Source: a virus. From it: DNA of 42,649 nucleotides. Made by a program: the position numbers and the translations under genes. Below the pieces are notes generated by a model. The model did not search any database, was not told where the DNA came from, and saw only the letters and a list, made by a program, of their open reading frames with translations. The stretch is taken from IMG/VR virus record IMGVR_UViG_3300025131_006463, positions 1 through 42,649 of that record; one strand, 5' to 3'. Below are positions 1 through 7,884 of the stretch, in pieces. Each line of letters opens with the position of its first letter. Position 1 is the first letter of the stretch.

Positions 1-1
1 G

Positions 2-625
2 GACGAAAAACGCAATGTAAATGAATTAACTGCTCATGTTAAAAGTTTTACAAAATATAATTTCGGTGTAGTAGGTAATGCCTACGGTCAATGGGAGCAT
101 AAAACTGAATGGATTTGTGATGGTTTAACTAAAATATACACATATATGGAAGATGCTGACTTAATGACTGATCTCTGGTTAAATGTTTATTTTAAAAGAG
201 AGTTTAATGCAAGTCAGATTCGTGAAAGCATGTGGTTCCATTGTAATGATCATCATTTTAAAGATACGGAATATAAAGATGAAATGCTTACCAGACATCT
301 TAACAGAGCTGACGAATTACTTAAAGAACAAGGAGTATTATATTTTTGGCAGTTACAAGCACTATATCACGGATCGTGGAAGGAATTGCTTCCTCTTGAT
401 AGATATAATGAATATAGAAACGAAGTGCATAACCAAGTACTGATGCATCAACCATCAAACGCTGAACTTTACAATAATCATTTTATAAATCATAATACTT
501 GTATAATTGTAGATATGATGAATATAAATTTTGAAGAGTTATGTGACACTTTAAATATAGAATTTAATCCTAAAATGCAGAGTGAATATGAGATTTTTAA
601 ACTATTTGTAGAGGATAACACATGA
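2..625 (+). CDS. 5'-truncated unknown phage protein
   Basis: The frame is open from the window edge, so the gene begins upstream; about 207 residues are visible and the first in-frame ATG is at 146. I do not recognise the family. The C-terminal part (an N-H-rich stretch, then IIVDMMNINFEELCDTLNIEF, then a short helix ending at FVEDNT) resembles the last segment of the P-loop, sulfotransferase-like proteins at 6454 and 27224, where a 'tyrosine/asparagine-rich, D-F/Y-N' motif is followed by 'hFxxxLxIE'. That likeness is weak and is inference only. Its stop overlaps the ATG of the HIT gene (ATGA), so the two are probably translationally coupled. Confidence 0.6.
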   Translation, partial: DEKRNVNELTAHVKSFTKYNFGVVGNAYGQWEHKTEWICDGLTKIYTYMEDADLMTDLWLNVYFKREFNASQIRESMWFHCNDHHFKDTEYKDEMLTRHLNRADELLKEQGVLYFWQLQALYHGSWKELLPLDRYNEYRNEVHNQVLMHQPSNAELYNNHFINHNTCIIVDMMNINFEELCDTLNIEFNPKMQSEYEIFKLFVEDNT

Positions 626-993
626 ACGATTGTTTATTTTGTAACCTACCCGAAGATAGAATTATACGAGGATTTGAAAAGGAATTTCAAACCTGCTTTT
701 TAATAAAAGATCAGTATCCTGTATCTCCAGGACATGCATTAATTATACCTGACAAGCACGTAGAAAGTTGGTTTGATTTAACCAAATACGATTTAGAATT
801 TATGCATATGTTAGCAAATGAGTATAAAGAAACAGTAGAATGCGACGGATGGAATGTTGGTATAAATATTGGTGCATATGCTGGACAAACAATTTTCCAC
901 ATGCATATGCATTTAATACCAAGATATGAAGGGGACATGGAAAATCCCAGAGGAGGCGTTAGACATATTATCCCCGGAAAAGGCTATTATTGA
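622..993 (+). CDS. HIT-family nucleotide hydrolase/transferase
   Basis: 123 residues, the usual size for HIT proteins. The N-terminus carries CLFCNLPEDRI, as in zinc-containing Hint/HIT members. A central SPGHALIIPDKHVESW block and the C-terminal catalytic triad FHMHMHLIPRY (His93, His95, His97) define the family. Such proteins split the phosphoanhydride or phosphoramidate bonds of nucleoside mono- or polyphosphates in the cytosol. The gene starts inside the stop of the upstream gene (ATGA) and ends overlapping the TTG start of the next (TTGA), so it lies in a tightly coupled operon. The exact substrate cannot be read from the sequence. Confidence 0.93.
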   Translation: MNDCLFCNLPEDRIIRGFEKEFQTCFLIKDQYPVSPGHALIIPDKHVESWFDLTKYDLEFMHMLANEYKETVECDGWNVGINIGAYAGQTIFHMHMHLIPRYEGDMENPRGGVRHIIPGKGYY

Positions 994-1238
994 AAAAATT
1001 TTTAGATAAGTTAGATCAATTGCTATACAAATACCAAGAACAACAATTACATTTCTTTTGGGCATTTAGTGTTACCACATTAGCAGTATGGTGGAAACCA
1101 TTGCTTATATCAGGCTTAGTTATTACAGTGGCAAAAGAATTTTGGGATTCCAAAAACCCACCCCATAAATGGTCATGGTCTGATATGCGATACGGAATGG
1201 CAGGCTGGATAGTTGCTTTATTGATCGTAGGTACATAA
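990..1238 (+). CDS. Small membrane protein, DUF2279/YfiM-like
   Basis: 82 residues from a TTG start that overlaps the HIT stop (TTGA), with AAGG about seven bases upstream. Two hydrophobic segments flank a conserved-looking core: an N-terminal amphipathic helix with QLHFFWAFS, a first membrane span, then a KEFWDSKNPP turn, and a last span GWIVALLIVG. The order H-F ... KE-x-x-D ... G resembles small DUF2279 (YfiM-type) membrane proteins, where a similar KE..D motif follows the first span. The family assignment is tentative. A spanin or holin role is possible but unsupported. Confidence 0.6.
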   Translation: MKKFLDKLDQLLYKYQEQQLHFFWAFSVTTLAVWWKPLLISGLVITVAKEFWDSKNPPHKWSWSDMRYGMAGWIVALLIVGT

Positions 1239-1246
1239 ATACCTGG

Positions 1247-1747
1247 ATGAAGAAGGAACATAGAAAGCTCTACGATTTGTGGAAATATAAGAAATGGAGT
1301 AAAAATTTTATGGAATTTAATAATCCTGTTATGCAAACCCTCATCGGTTTGGTAGTATTTTACATAGGATTAAAACTGTTCTCAGGTGGAATGAAGTCAA
1401 TGGGTCGCTTAGAACAACTTGAATGGTTTTTAGGGAACCCTTATTATATGTTTGTTGGATCTATTGTTTGTACACTTCTTTGGCAATCATCATCCCTTAC
1501 AACAACAGCAGTTATAGGACTTGTCGCTTCAGGAACATTGCCGTTGCCCTCAGCAGTAGCCGCAATACTAGGAGCAAACGTAGGCACAACAGGTACAGTA
1601 TGGATCGCAGGGATATTAGTTAGTGATGGAATGCCTACGGGCATTACACGACAGGTAGCTCTTATACATACAGGAGTTAATACAGTAATGGCAGTGGCAT
1701 TACTTCCATTTGTACAACCAATATCACGGTTTATATCAAAATTTTAA
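1247..1747 (+). CDS. Na/phosphate cotransporter-like protein, single repeat
   Basis: 166 residues. After a basic 25-residue N-terminus there are several membrane spans: LIGLVVFYIGLKLFSGGMKSM, then the family's signature WQSSSLTTTAVIGLVASG (Gln80 begins the QSSS motif), then a Gly/Ala-rich span with ILGANVGTTGT. These are hallmarks of the NptA/PF02690 Na+/phosphate cotransporter fold. Family members normally carry two inverted repeats, each with QSSS, in 300 or more residues; only one is present here. It could act as a homodimer, or be a reduced or decayed copy. Phage-borne phosphate uptake would suit phosphate-poor seawater, which is inference. Confidence 0.85.
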   Translation: MKKEHRKLYDLWKYKKWSKNFMEFNNPVMQTLIGLVVFYIGLKLFSGGMKSMGRLEQLEWFLGNPYYMFVGSIVCTLLWQSSSLTTTAVIGLVASGTLPLPSAVAAILGANVGTTGTVWIAGILVSDGMPTGITRQVALIHTGVNTVMAVALLPFVQPISRFISKF

Positions 1748-1751
1748 CAAT

Positions 1752-2543
1752 ATGAAGATAGACTTTGTATCCGATTTACATGTAGATACTTGGCAACCCG
1801 AGCAAAGATGGAACTGGACTACTACACGAAAAAGTGATTATATTTTAATTGCCGGCGACATTTCAGATTATATTGAAACTGGCGACGAGAATGATGTATA
1901 TACAAGCCTTATACGTTTAGGTAACATATATAAAGATGTGTATTTTGTTGATGGTAATCACGAGTTTCAACCAAACAGATTAAATGTAGAAGCAGTAAAA
2001 GAAGATTTAATAGATTGTATAGGTGTATTAGAAAATGTACATTATATTCCAATGCAAGAAAACATAATAGGTGATGTTGGTATTGTTGGTTGTAATGGCT
2101 GGTGGGATTATACATTTGATGGAACTGACCCGGAAGAATGTTTAGAGGATTGGAAACTACGAGAAGGGTTTAAAATTGATACAGAAATACTTCGCCATTT
2201 TTTTACATATCTTGCAAAAAAAGATGCAATCGAATTAGAACAACAAATCAAAAACATTTACGATAAAGTGAAAAAAATAATAGTTGTTACTCATGTCGTA
2301 GCACACCCAACCATGTGTACAACTCATTACCCCGGACCAAAGGTAAGAAATGGTTTATATGGTAATGCTAAATTTATGCCAATAGCAAAAAAATACTCAA
2401 GTAAAATTAAGTATTGGATTAGCGGACATTCGCATGATGTTATGGAAGAAAAAGAGCATGGTATACACTTTTTAAGTAACCCACGAGGTCGTCCATACGA
2501 CTTCAACAGAATAGATTATTCTGTTAAAACACTTGACATTTAG
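1752..2543 (+). CDS. Calcineurin-like metallophosphoesterase
   Basis: 263 residues using the ATG at 1752, four bases after the upstream stop; an earlier in-frame start at 1710 would overlap the transporter gene by 38 bases and add residues without family character. The five metallophosphatase blocks are in order: DFVSDLHVD (D-x-H), IAGDISDY (GD), VDGNHEF (GNH), VVTHVVAHP (H) and ISGHSHD (GHxH). The protein should bind two metal ions and hydrolyse a phosphomonoester or diester in the cytosol. The substrate is unknown. Next to a phosphate-transporter-like gene, a phosphate-scavenging role is possible. A promoter for the next gene overlaps its last codons. Confidence 0.93.
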   Translation: MKIDFVSDLHVDTWQPEQRWNWTTTRKSDYILIAGDISDYIETGDENDVYTSLIRLGNIYKDVYFVDGNHEFQPNRLNVEAVKEDLIDCIGVLENVHYIPMQENIIGDVGIVGCNGWWDYTFDGTDPEECLEDWKLREGFKIDTEILRHFFTYLAKKDAIELEQQIKNIYDKVKKIIVVTHVVAHPTMCTTHYPGPKVRNGLYGNAKFMPIAKKYSSKIKYWISGHSHDVMEEKEHGIHFLSNPRGRPYDFNRIDYSVKTLDI

Positions 2544-2562
2544 CATCATAACATGTTATAAT
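2533..2562 (+). promoter_or_regulatory. Sigma70-type promoter for the sliding clamp gene
   Basis: TTGACA (2533-2538), 18-base spacer, TATAAT (2557-2562); both hexamers match the bacterial consensus. The -35 box lies in the last codons of the metallophosphoesterase gene. The start codon at 2593 is 30 bases past the -10 box and is preceded by AAAGG, giving a normal short leader. This is an early-type promoter read by host RNA polymerase. Confidence 0.8.
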
Positions 2563-2592
2563 GTTTAAGTAAACATTCTAATAAAGGCAAAT

Positions 2593-3339
2593 ATGAAAGA
2601 TATAATTCTGGATATAGTAAAGCATACAGCAGGACTTGGTTTCATTGAATCTGCAAAAGTCACTTCAGACGATAAAGCAACTATAATTGAAGCAATGGAT
2701 CCTGATAGAACTGTGATCTTAAACGCAACAACTCACAGTAACATAAGTGAATTCAATGGTGAATTTGGATTAGGTAACTTAACGTTTTTAAATGGCGTAT
2801 TAGGCCTAAATAATTATCAAGAAGCAGACACCGATATACAAGTAAAAACTCGTAATATGAATGGTGAAGAAGTTCCAGAGAGTTTAACTTTCGAAGACCA
2901 ATATGGTAATACAGATCAGTATAGATTTATGAGCAAAGAAATTGTAAATCAACAACTTCGAACAGTCAAGTTTAAAGGTGCTTCTTGGGATGTAACAGTA
3001 ACACCAACAAAACCAAAAGTAAGTGAGCTTGCTCAAGTTGCAACTATTTACGGAACAGTAGAACCGACATTTAGTGCAAGTACTGATAATAAAAATTTAG
3101 TATTTACATTAGGTACTGCTGATGGTAGTGGACATTTTGGTAAACGTATCTTTGCAAATAATGTTGAAGGTACACTTACACAAACTTGGTCATGGCCATT
3201 AAATCAAGTTATAGGTATTCTTAAACTTGGTATGAGTGGTAATTGTGTAATGAAACTTAGCGACAAAGGTGCATTGCAAATTACTATCGATAGTGGTTTA
3301 GCAAACTACGACTATATATTACCGGCGATGAGTAAATGA
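2593..3339 (+). CDS. Sliding clamp (T4 gp45-like DNA polymerase processivity factor)
   Basis: 248 residues, close to the roughly 228 of T4 gp45. The N-terminal half has a beta-rich pattern with NATTHSNISEFNGEFGLGNL followed by TFLNGVLGL, which parallels the gp45 region DVAIYDLNGFLGILSL. The C-terminus, ending in LSDKGALQITIDSGLANYDY and ILPAMSK, has the 'small-molecule strand then D-S-G-L-x-x-Y-x-Y-I-L-P' ending of phage clamps. The protein would form a ring that tethers the replicative polymerase and possibly late transcription factors. It has its own promoter. The call rests on length, pattern and phage context rather than on a catalytic motif, so it is probable, not certain. Confidence 0.7.
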   Translation: MKDIILDIVKHTAGLGFIESAKVTSDDKATIIEAMDPDRTVILNATTHSNISEFNGEFGLGNLTFLNGVLGLNNYQEADTDIQVKTRNMNGEEVPESLTFEDQYGNTDQYRFMSKEIVNQQLRTVKFKGASWDVTVTPTKPKVSELAQVATIYGTVEPTFSASTDNKNLVFTLGTADGSGHFGKRIFANNVEGTLTQTWSWPLNQVIGILKLGMSGNCVMKLSDKGALQITIDSGLANYDYILPAMSK

Positions 3340-3860
3340 AAAATATTGATAAAAAATTAGATGAATTAGTAGAGCATGTTACTAAATCAAATCCCGAGAT
3401 GGGGGGCATGCCGATGTGTCCTTTTGCTCGGATAGGCTTAGATAAGGGCGAGGTTGAGTTTGTAAAACATGGCAAAAATACGCTCGTAGTTGCTGAAGGC
3501 TACATTAAAAATTATCCACCACATAAAAAACTTGTATTATGTGTTACTGATTCTAAAGAGTTTACATCAAAACAGTTAGATGAGTTTTGCGAAAAATGGC
3601 AAGACTTTGCAATCAAACAAGACTTATATTTGTATCCATCACATCCAGACGATAGCGAAGGATACATTGCTGGGTTAACACACGGTAATCCAGGTTTAGC
3701 AATGATCCTTATACAAACATTAAGTGATCTTAATCAAAAGGCTACATGGTTACAAAACAAAACAAATTATTACTCATATTGGGACAAAGGCTACTATGAT
3801 AGAATTGTTGGAGAAAGATTAAAACATGACAAAGACCTTACAAAACCTAACAGAATCTAA
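3336..3860 (+). CDS. Conserved phage-type hypothetical protein with CPFAR motif
   Basis: 174 residues, starting within the clamp stop (ATGA), so translationally coupled. I do not recognise the family with certainty. A motif MCPFARIGLDKGEVEFV near residues 27-43, then alternating strands and helices, recalls small DUF1415-type proteins with an early 'CPFA' motif, but the match is weak. A middle region DLYLYPSHPDDSEGYIAGLTHGNP would suit a ligand-binding or enzymatic fold. Its end overlaps the DpdA start by 35 bases. Position between the clamp and the DNA-modification transglycosylase suggests a DNA-metabolism role, as inference. Confidence 0.75.
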   Translation: MKNIDKKLDELVEHVTKSNPEMGGMPMCPFARIGLDKGEVEFVKHGKNTLVVAEGYIKNYPPHKKLVLCVTDSKEFTSKQLDEFCEKWQDFAIKQDLYLYPSHPDDSEGYIAGLTHGNPGLAMILIQTLSDLNQKATWLQNKTNYYSYWDKGYYDRIVGERLKHDKDLTKPNRI

Positions 3861-5325
3861 TAACGATTATGCAGTATTTTTACCAAGCATAAGTGGTTTC
3901 TATAATGCATTTATATCCAAACAACAACACGAAGAATATGTACCTAAGGATAGAATACCAGTAGAGTTTGAAAATGGTATTGAAGGTATGAATTTTTTAA
4001 ATGCTGATAAAGGATACTTTAAGTATAAATGGGCTTTATATTCAGCAGGACATGCTCAACTAGATATTGCAAAAAGCGATATTAGTGAAAGTATGGTACA
4101 AAAACGTGATCGAAATAATACACTTATAATAGGCGATAGCGGTGGCTTTCAAATTGCCAAAGGTATTATTAAATTTGATTGGGATAAATTTTATGAAGGT
4201 AGTGCTGATACAGTTAGAACCAAACTACTTAATTGGTTAGAACATACTGCCGATTATTCAATGATACTAGACATACCTACTTGGGCCGCCAGGCCTCCAT
4301 TAAATGCTAGAACAGGATTGAATAGTTTTCGAGATTGTTTAGACGGCACAATATATAATAATGCTTTCTTCATGAAGCATCGAAAACATCAAACAAAATT
4401 TTTAAATGTTTTACAAGGCTCCGATAATGTAGAAGCAGATATTTGGTATAACGAAGTTAAAAATCTTCCATTTGAAGGTTGGGGAATGGGCGGTAATAAC
4501 ATGCAAGACTTTAAATTGATATTACGCAGGCTTATTAATTTACGTGACGAAAAATTACTTGAAAAGGGCGAACGTGATTTAATGCACTTTTTAGGTTCAT
4601 CCAAGTTAGAATTTGGTGTTGCTCTTACTGCACTACAACGTGAAATAAGAAGTACTATTAACGAAGATTTTACTGTTACATATGATTGTGCAAGTCCGTT
4701 TATTGCAACCGCACATGGACAAATGTACACACAACATGTACATAGAAATGATCGTAATAGTTATATCATGGATAAAATGATTGACGATAAGCGATTAAGT
4801 GGTAGTAAAATTCCATTACCTTGGAATAGTCCAATAGCAGAACGTATGACAATGGGCGATGTTTGCTGGTATAAACCTGGAGATTTAAATAAACTAGGTA
4901 AAGAGGGTAAATCAAGTTGGGACTCTTTTTCGTATTTTTTACAAATGGGACACAACGTGTATCAACATATTGAAAGTGTACAACGAGCAAATGCATTAGC
5001 GGATATGGCATGCTCATTACACCAACCGCCAGTTACACAATGGTCTAAAGTTAAAAAAGGACAGGACGAGTATGACACTTGGGTTCCACGTAATGTAATA
5101 TACTTTGTAGAACTTGCTAAAGAAGTATTTCGTAGTCAAACACCAATGGATGTAATTGAAAAAGCAACTCCGTTCTTATCTGAATTTAGTAAGGGTAGAT
5201 TACGTAAAAGTTCAGCAACAACATTTACAAATTTATTTGATACAGAAGATGCTGGTACTGATAATGATAGCGAAGCATTTGACGAGCATGATGATCAACT
5301 TGAAGAACTAGAACAAACAGTATGA
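3826..5325 (+). CDS. dpdA: DpdA-like DNA-guanine transglycosylase (TGT fold)
   Basis: 499 residues. The N-terminal half has the tRNA-guanine transglycosylase barrel features: LIIGDSGGFQIAKG with the base-binding Asp104, DYSMILDIPTW with a candidate nucleophile Asp149, and WGMGGNNMQDF further on, equivalent to the substrate-binding glycine loop. I see no CxCxxC zinc motif of tRNA-acting TGT enzymes, which fits the phage DpdA branch that swaps guanine for a 7-deazaguanine in DNA. QueD-, QueE- and FolE-type genes lie within 11 kb downstream. The acidic C-terminal tail (EDAGTDNDSEAFDEHDDQLE) is likely disordered. The DNA substrate is inferred from context; action on tRNA is not excluded. Confidence 0.85.
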   Translation: MTKTLQNLTESNNDYAVFLPSISGFYNAFISKQQHEEYVPKDRIPVEFENGIEGMNFLNADKGYFKYKWALYSAGHAQLDIAKSDISESMVQKRDRNNTLIIGDSGGFQIAKGIIKFDWDKFYEGSADTVRTKLLNWLEHTADYSMILDIPTWAARPPLNARTGLNSFRDCLDGTIYNNAFFMKHRKHQTKFLNVLQGSDNVEADIWYNEVKNLPFEGWGMGGNNMQDFKLILRRLINLRDEKLLEKGERDLMHFLGSSKLEFGVALTALQREIRSTINEDFTVTYDCASPFIATAHGQMYTQHVHRNDRNSYIMDKMIDDKRLSGSKIPLPWNSPIAERMTMGDVCWYKPGDLNKLGKEGKSSWDSFSYFLQMGHNVYQHIESVQRANALADMACSLHQPPVTQWSKVKKGQDEYDTWVPRNVIYFVELAKEVFRSQTPMDVIEKATPFLSEFSKGRLRKSSATTFTNLFDTEDAGTDNDSEAFDEHDDQLEELEQTV

Positions 5326-5462
5326 AAGCAATAGGTCATAGTGAAATGTACAAGATGGGATTCGATGGAGCAAGTATTGAAAAGTTAAGAAAACTAACAC
5401 CAAAACAATATGAACGTCTTCTCGTTATACTAGCAGAATTTCAAAAGGAACAAACAAAATGA
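5322..5462 (+). CDS. 46-residue micro-ORF
   Basis: ATG overlaps the dpdA stop (ATGA). The protein begins MKAIGHSEMYKMGFDGASIE and continues with a basic amphipathic helix, KLRKLTPKQYERLLVILAEF, ending in QKEQTK. The short, fully helical, positively charged layout and the coupled start support a real gene. Function unknown; a small DNA-binding or adaptor peptide is conceivable. Confidence 0.5.
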   Translation: MKAIGHSEMYKMGFDGASIEKLRKLTPKQYERLLVILAEFQKEQTK

Positions 5463-5590
5463 AAGAGTGTTTATTCTATTACATAATTATTATAACATCT
5501 ATGATGTATATAACTTCGCAACTTAGTTATATTCCTTACATTCATGCTAGACAAGGGATACCAAATAAATATAACTATGCAATTGAATGA
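5459..5590 (+). CDS. 43-residue micro-ORF with hydrophobic N-terminus
   Basis: The ATG overlaps the stop of the preceding micro-ORF (ATGA). Residues 4-22 (CLFYYIIIITSMMYITSQL) form one membrane span or signal anchor, followed by a short polar tail. No cleavage motif is clear. Single-span micro-proteins of this kind in phages include spanin-like and superinfection-related peptides, but nothing here tells which. Its end overlaps the next gene. Confidence 0.4.
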   Translation: MKECLFYYIIIITSMMYITSQLSYIPYIHARQGIPNKYNYAIE

Positions 5591-6479
5591 TTTATTACTA
5601 GAAAAACTTATTAAATATCCGCCATCAGTATATGAGAAATTTGATAAGGTAATGACAAAATACATATTAAGTTATTACTTTCATGCTCATGCCGAGTATC
5701 CGCAACATAAAAGAGCGGCCAAAGCAATGATGAAAAAGTATGGTGTGCCGTTTGTAAAAGATAGTAAAATAATAAACAAAGGTGCTTCAAGTAAAGCCTC
5801 ATTCGAAGAGATTATAGTTGATTGGCCAGATGGGTATCCAGAACCAGAACCCGACTTTGATCAACTACTTTTTATCGTTACCAAAGAGCTTCCCAAAGCG
5901 GCAGTAAAAATGGAATACGATCCGGAATGGGCATCAATAAATGCATACTTGCCACAATACACATTTGACACTCCTTTAGAAGATCCAGATGAAGAAGATA
6001 ATATAGAAGATATTAAGGATGATATTGCGGGCATGATGACACTTATGAAATATGATTTGGGTCACGAACTAATGCATTTTGTACAAGATAAATCAATAGG
6101 TTTAGTTTATTCTAAAAAAGATAGGTATGAAAGAAAATCTGCAAGACGACTTGATAAAACTAGACAAACAGTCGGAGTAGGTGATCCGGTTTCAACAGGA
6201 CAAAATAAAGCATTACCAGGATATCATGCAGGCAAGAAAAATTATTACCTAAGTCCAAACGAATATGATCCAACAATACAATCTGAAATTGGTGAGTTTA
6301 TAAATGATTACAAAGAAAACAAAGATCTAACTACTCAAATACGTGATCACTTAGCAAAAGGTGATAAGCAGAATCCAACATTTTTTTCAATATTACGTAC
6401 ACACGATAAACCAAGATATCAACGTGCCGCGAAAAAATTTGTAACGGGTATTAATGACGTCCTATCCCAAAGAACATAA
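5577..6479 (+). CDS. Putative zinc metallopeptidase (HExxH)
   Basis: About 300 residues from the ATG at 5577; an alternative ATG at 5544 adds 11 residues but overlaps the upstream micro-ORF by 47 bases. The central motif DLGHELMHFVQD (His about residue 163) is a zincin HExxH with the expected hydrophobic helix around it. An acidic linker (DPDEEDNIEDIKDD) precedes it, and ALPGYHAGKKNYYLSPNEYDP and a downstream glutamate (SEIGEF) could supply the third metal ligand. I see no signal peptide, so it should act in the cytosol or inside the virion. Phages use such peptidases in head maturation or host takeover; which applies is not visible. Confidence 0.7.
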   Translation: MQLNDLLLEKLIKYPPSVYEKFDKVMTKYILSYYFHAHAEYPQHKRAAKAMMKKYGVPFVKDSKIINKGASSKASFEEIIVDWPDGYPEPEPDFDQLLFIVTKELPKAAVKMEYDPEWASINAYLPQYTFDTPLEDPDEEDNIEDIKDDIAGMMTLMKYDLGHELMHFVQDKSIGLVYSKKDRYERKSARRLDKTRQTVGVGDPVSTGQNKALPGYHAGKKNYYLSPNEYDPTIQSEIGEFINDYKENKDLTTQIRDHLAKGDKQNPTFFSILRTHDKPRYQRAAKKFVTGINDVLSQRT

Positions 6480-7128
6480 TAAGGTTGTGATATTAACCCA
6501 ACAAGGTGGTTGTGGTGCTCATTTTATAATTTCATTAGCATCTTTTTATTTTAATAGTTGTAACAATCAATCAGGGTGGGAAACCATTTTAATAGATAAG
6601 TTTAATGGATACGTTGGCATACAATGTGCTTTTGAAGATAATACTTCGCCAGAATCAAATTTAACCGAGTTAATAAATAAAAATGTCAAAAACAATGATT
6701 ACATATTTAAAGGACTTAAATTGCAAGAATGGCTTGATCCATCTTTATTTTCAATACAACAATGTCATGTTTCGGTTAAGGAATTAAATCAAAGTCAACT
6801 TGGACCAAGTAATAAGGTTATTAGGGTGTTTACAGAAGATGACGAAACCATGGTATACTGTCAACAATTAGATACTGTTAAAAATGGACCTCGTGAACAT
6901 GAGACTATTCACCGCGAATATATAGGCGCCAACACTCAACCTAGCAATAATATAGACTTATTTGATTTTAATTATAATGAGATAATACTTAAAAGCAATT
7001 ATAAGGAATTTACTAATTTTGCAAATTGGCTTGAAGTAGAACCTATGCCTAAACATATATTTAAGTTTAGAACAAACCATTATTGCTTTAGAAATTTCAA
7101 CATAATAAAAAAACAAAAAAACACTTGA
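6454..7128 (+). CDS. P-loop-like protein, possibly sulfotransferase-related
   Basis: 224 residues. The first strand and turn, KVVILTQQGGCGAHFIISLAS, is a hydrophobic strand, then G-G-x-G, then a helix, like the nucleotide-binding start of sulfotransferases and related P-loop enzymes but without a canonical GKS/T. The C-terminal part (IDLFDFNYNEIILKSNYKEF then FANWLEVEP) matches a pattern also seen at 27224 and perhaps in the first gene of the window. The match is structural and weak. Its start overlaps the metallopeptidase gene by 26 bases. It ends just upstream of a strong promoter. Confidence 0.65.
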   Translation: MTSYPKEHNKVVILTQQGGCGAHFIISLASFYFNSCNNQSGWETILIDKFNGYVGIQCAFEDNTSPESNLTELINKNVKNNDYIFKGLKLQEWLDPSLFSIQQCHVSVKELNQSQLGPSNKVIRVFTEDDETMVYCQQLDTVKNGPREHETIHREYIGANTQPSNNIDLFDFNYNEIILKSNYKEFTNFANWLEVEPMPKHIFKFRTNHYCFRNFNIIKKQKNT

Positions 7129-7154
7129 CTATTATTGGAAATCTGTGTTATAAT
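7125..7154 (+). promoter_or_regulatory. Promoter with near-leaderless start
   Basis: TTGACT (7125-7130), 18-base spacer, TATAAT (7149-7154). The ATG of the next gene is at 7160, five bases past the -10 box, which is about where transcription should begin. The mRNA would therefore have little or no 5' leader, and no Shine-Dalgarno sequence lies between the two. Confidence 0.7.
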
Positions 7155-7159
7155 AATAT

Positions 7160-7678
7160 ATGACTAGACTTACACACGACTGGCCGGAAACTGAACCAAA
7201 ATTCTTTACTGGCATTGAAATAGAAAATACTAAAGCAAAAGGACTTAAAACATTATTTGTTATTGGAGTACAAGATCCAAGCGAAATTGTTAATACTGCA
7301 TTAAGTCATAAAGCAATGCATGTATATTTAGGTGCTAATCATTCATACAGCCATTTAATGACTGGATGGTATAATATGACTAAAGCATGTATTGATAACA
7401 ACTTAGCAGTATCAATAAATTTTTATGAATTGGATATTAATTACTTAAAACAAGAAATGAAAGAATTGTGGATACACGAACTTTTTATTCCACAATTAAG
7501 CATTCCAATACCAAATATAAATACAGAGAATAAGAACTTCAATATAAAAATAGACGACATGTCTATAAACCGTCAAACAAATAAAGGCATTTGGTGCTTT
7601 GATTTGAAAGACGTTCTAACTACTGATAACCTAACTACATGGGATCAGTTTGCCAATGATAAACCACTTAACAACTAA
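7160..7678 (+). CDS. Unknown protein, probably translated from a leaderless mRNA
   Basis: 172 residues. I do not recognise a family. The sequence shows alternating strands and helices: KTLFVIGVQDPSEIVNTAL, HVYLGANHSYSHLMTGWYN, LAVSINFYELDINYL, then ELFIPQLSIPIPN and a C-terminal GIWCFDLKDVL. That alternation suggests a compact alpha/beta domain. It is the first gene after a promoter whose -10 box is five bases from the ATG. It sits ahead of the QueD-like gene with one small gene between, so it may belong to the 7-deazaguanine transcription unit. Confidence 0.75.
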   Translation: MTRLTHDWPETEPKFFTGIEIENTKAKGLKTLFVIGVQDPSEIVNTALSHKAMHVYLGANHSYSHLMTGWYNMTKACIDNNLAVSINFYELDINYLKQEMKELWIHELFIPQLSIPIPNINTENKNFNIKIDDMSINRQTNKGIWCFDLKDVLTTDNLTTWDQFANDKPLNN

Positions 7679-7686
7679 AAGGAAAT

Positions 7687-7884
7687 ATGGCTAAAAAAAT
7701 TAGATTAATCGATGATCCAGAAACTGATGAAGGTATAGATGATTTATCAGAAGGTGCCCTGACTATAAACGAAAAACAAAAACTCATGAAAACAATCGAA
7801 GCACTGGATTGGAAATTATGGGAAATATATCAAATTGCACAAGGTTTTGCAAAACACTTTGACATCGATCTTGAAAAAAAGTAA
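7687..7884 (+). CDS. Small acidic protein, unknown
   Basis: 65 residues, preceded by AAAGGAAAT, a good ribosome site. The N-terminal third is acidic and likely disordered (DDPETDEGIDDLSEG); the rest forms a helix pair (INEKQKLMKTIEALDWKLW and IYQIAQGFAKHFDI). The layout is typical of small phage adaptor proteins. Its stop overlaps the start of the QueD-like gene (TAATG), so the two are coupled. No function can be assigned. Confidence 0.75.
   Translation: MAKKIRLIDDPETDEGIDDLSEGALTINEKQKLMKTIEALDWKLWEIYQIAQGFAKHFDIDLEKK

Noticed and set aside
4389-4730. 113-codon minus-strand frame inside dpdA
   Set aside because: It lies wholly within a well-supported plus-strand gene and has no recognisable features or ribosome site.
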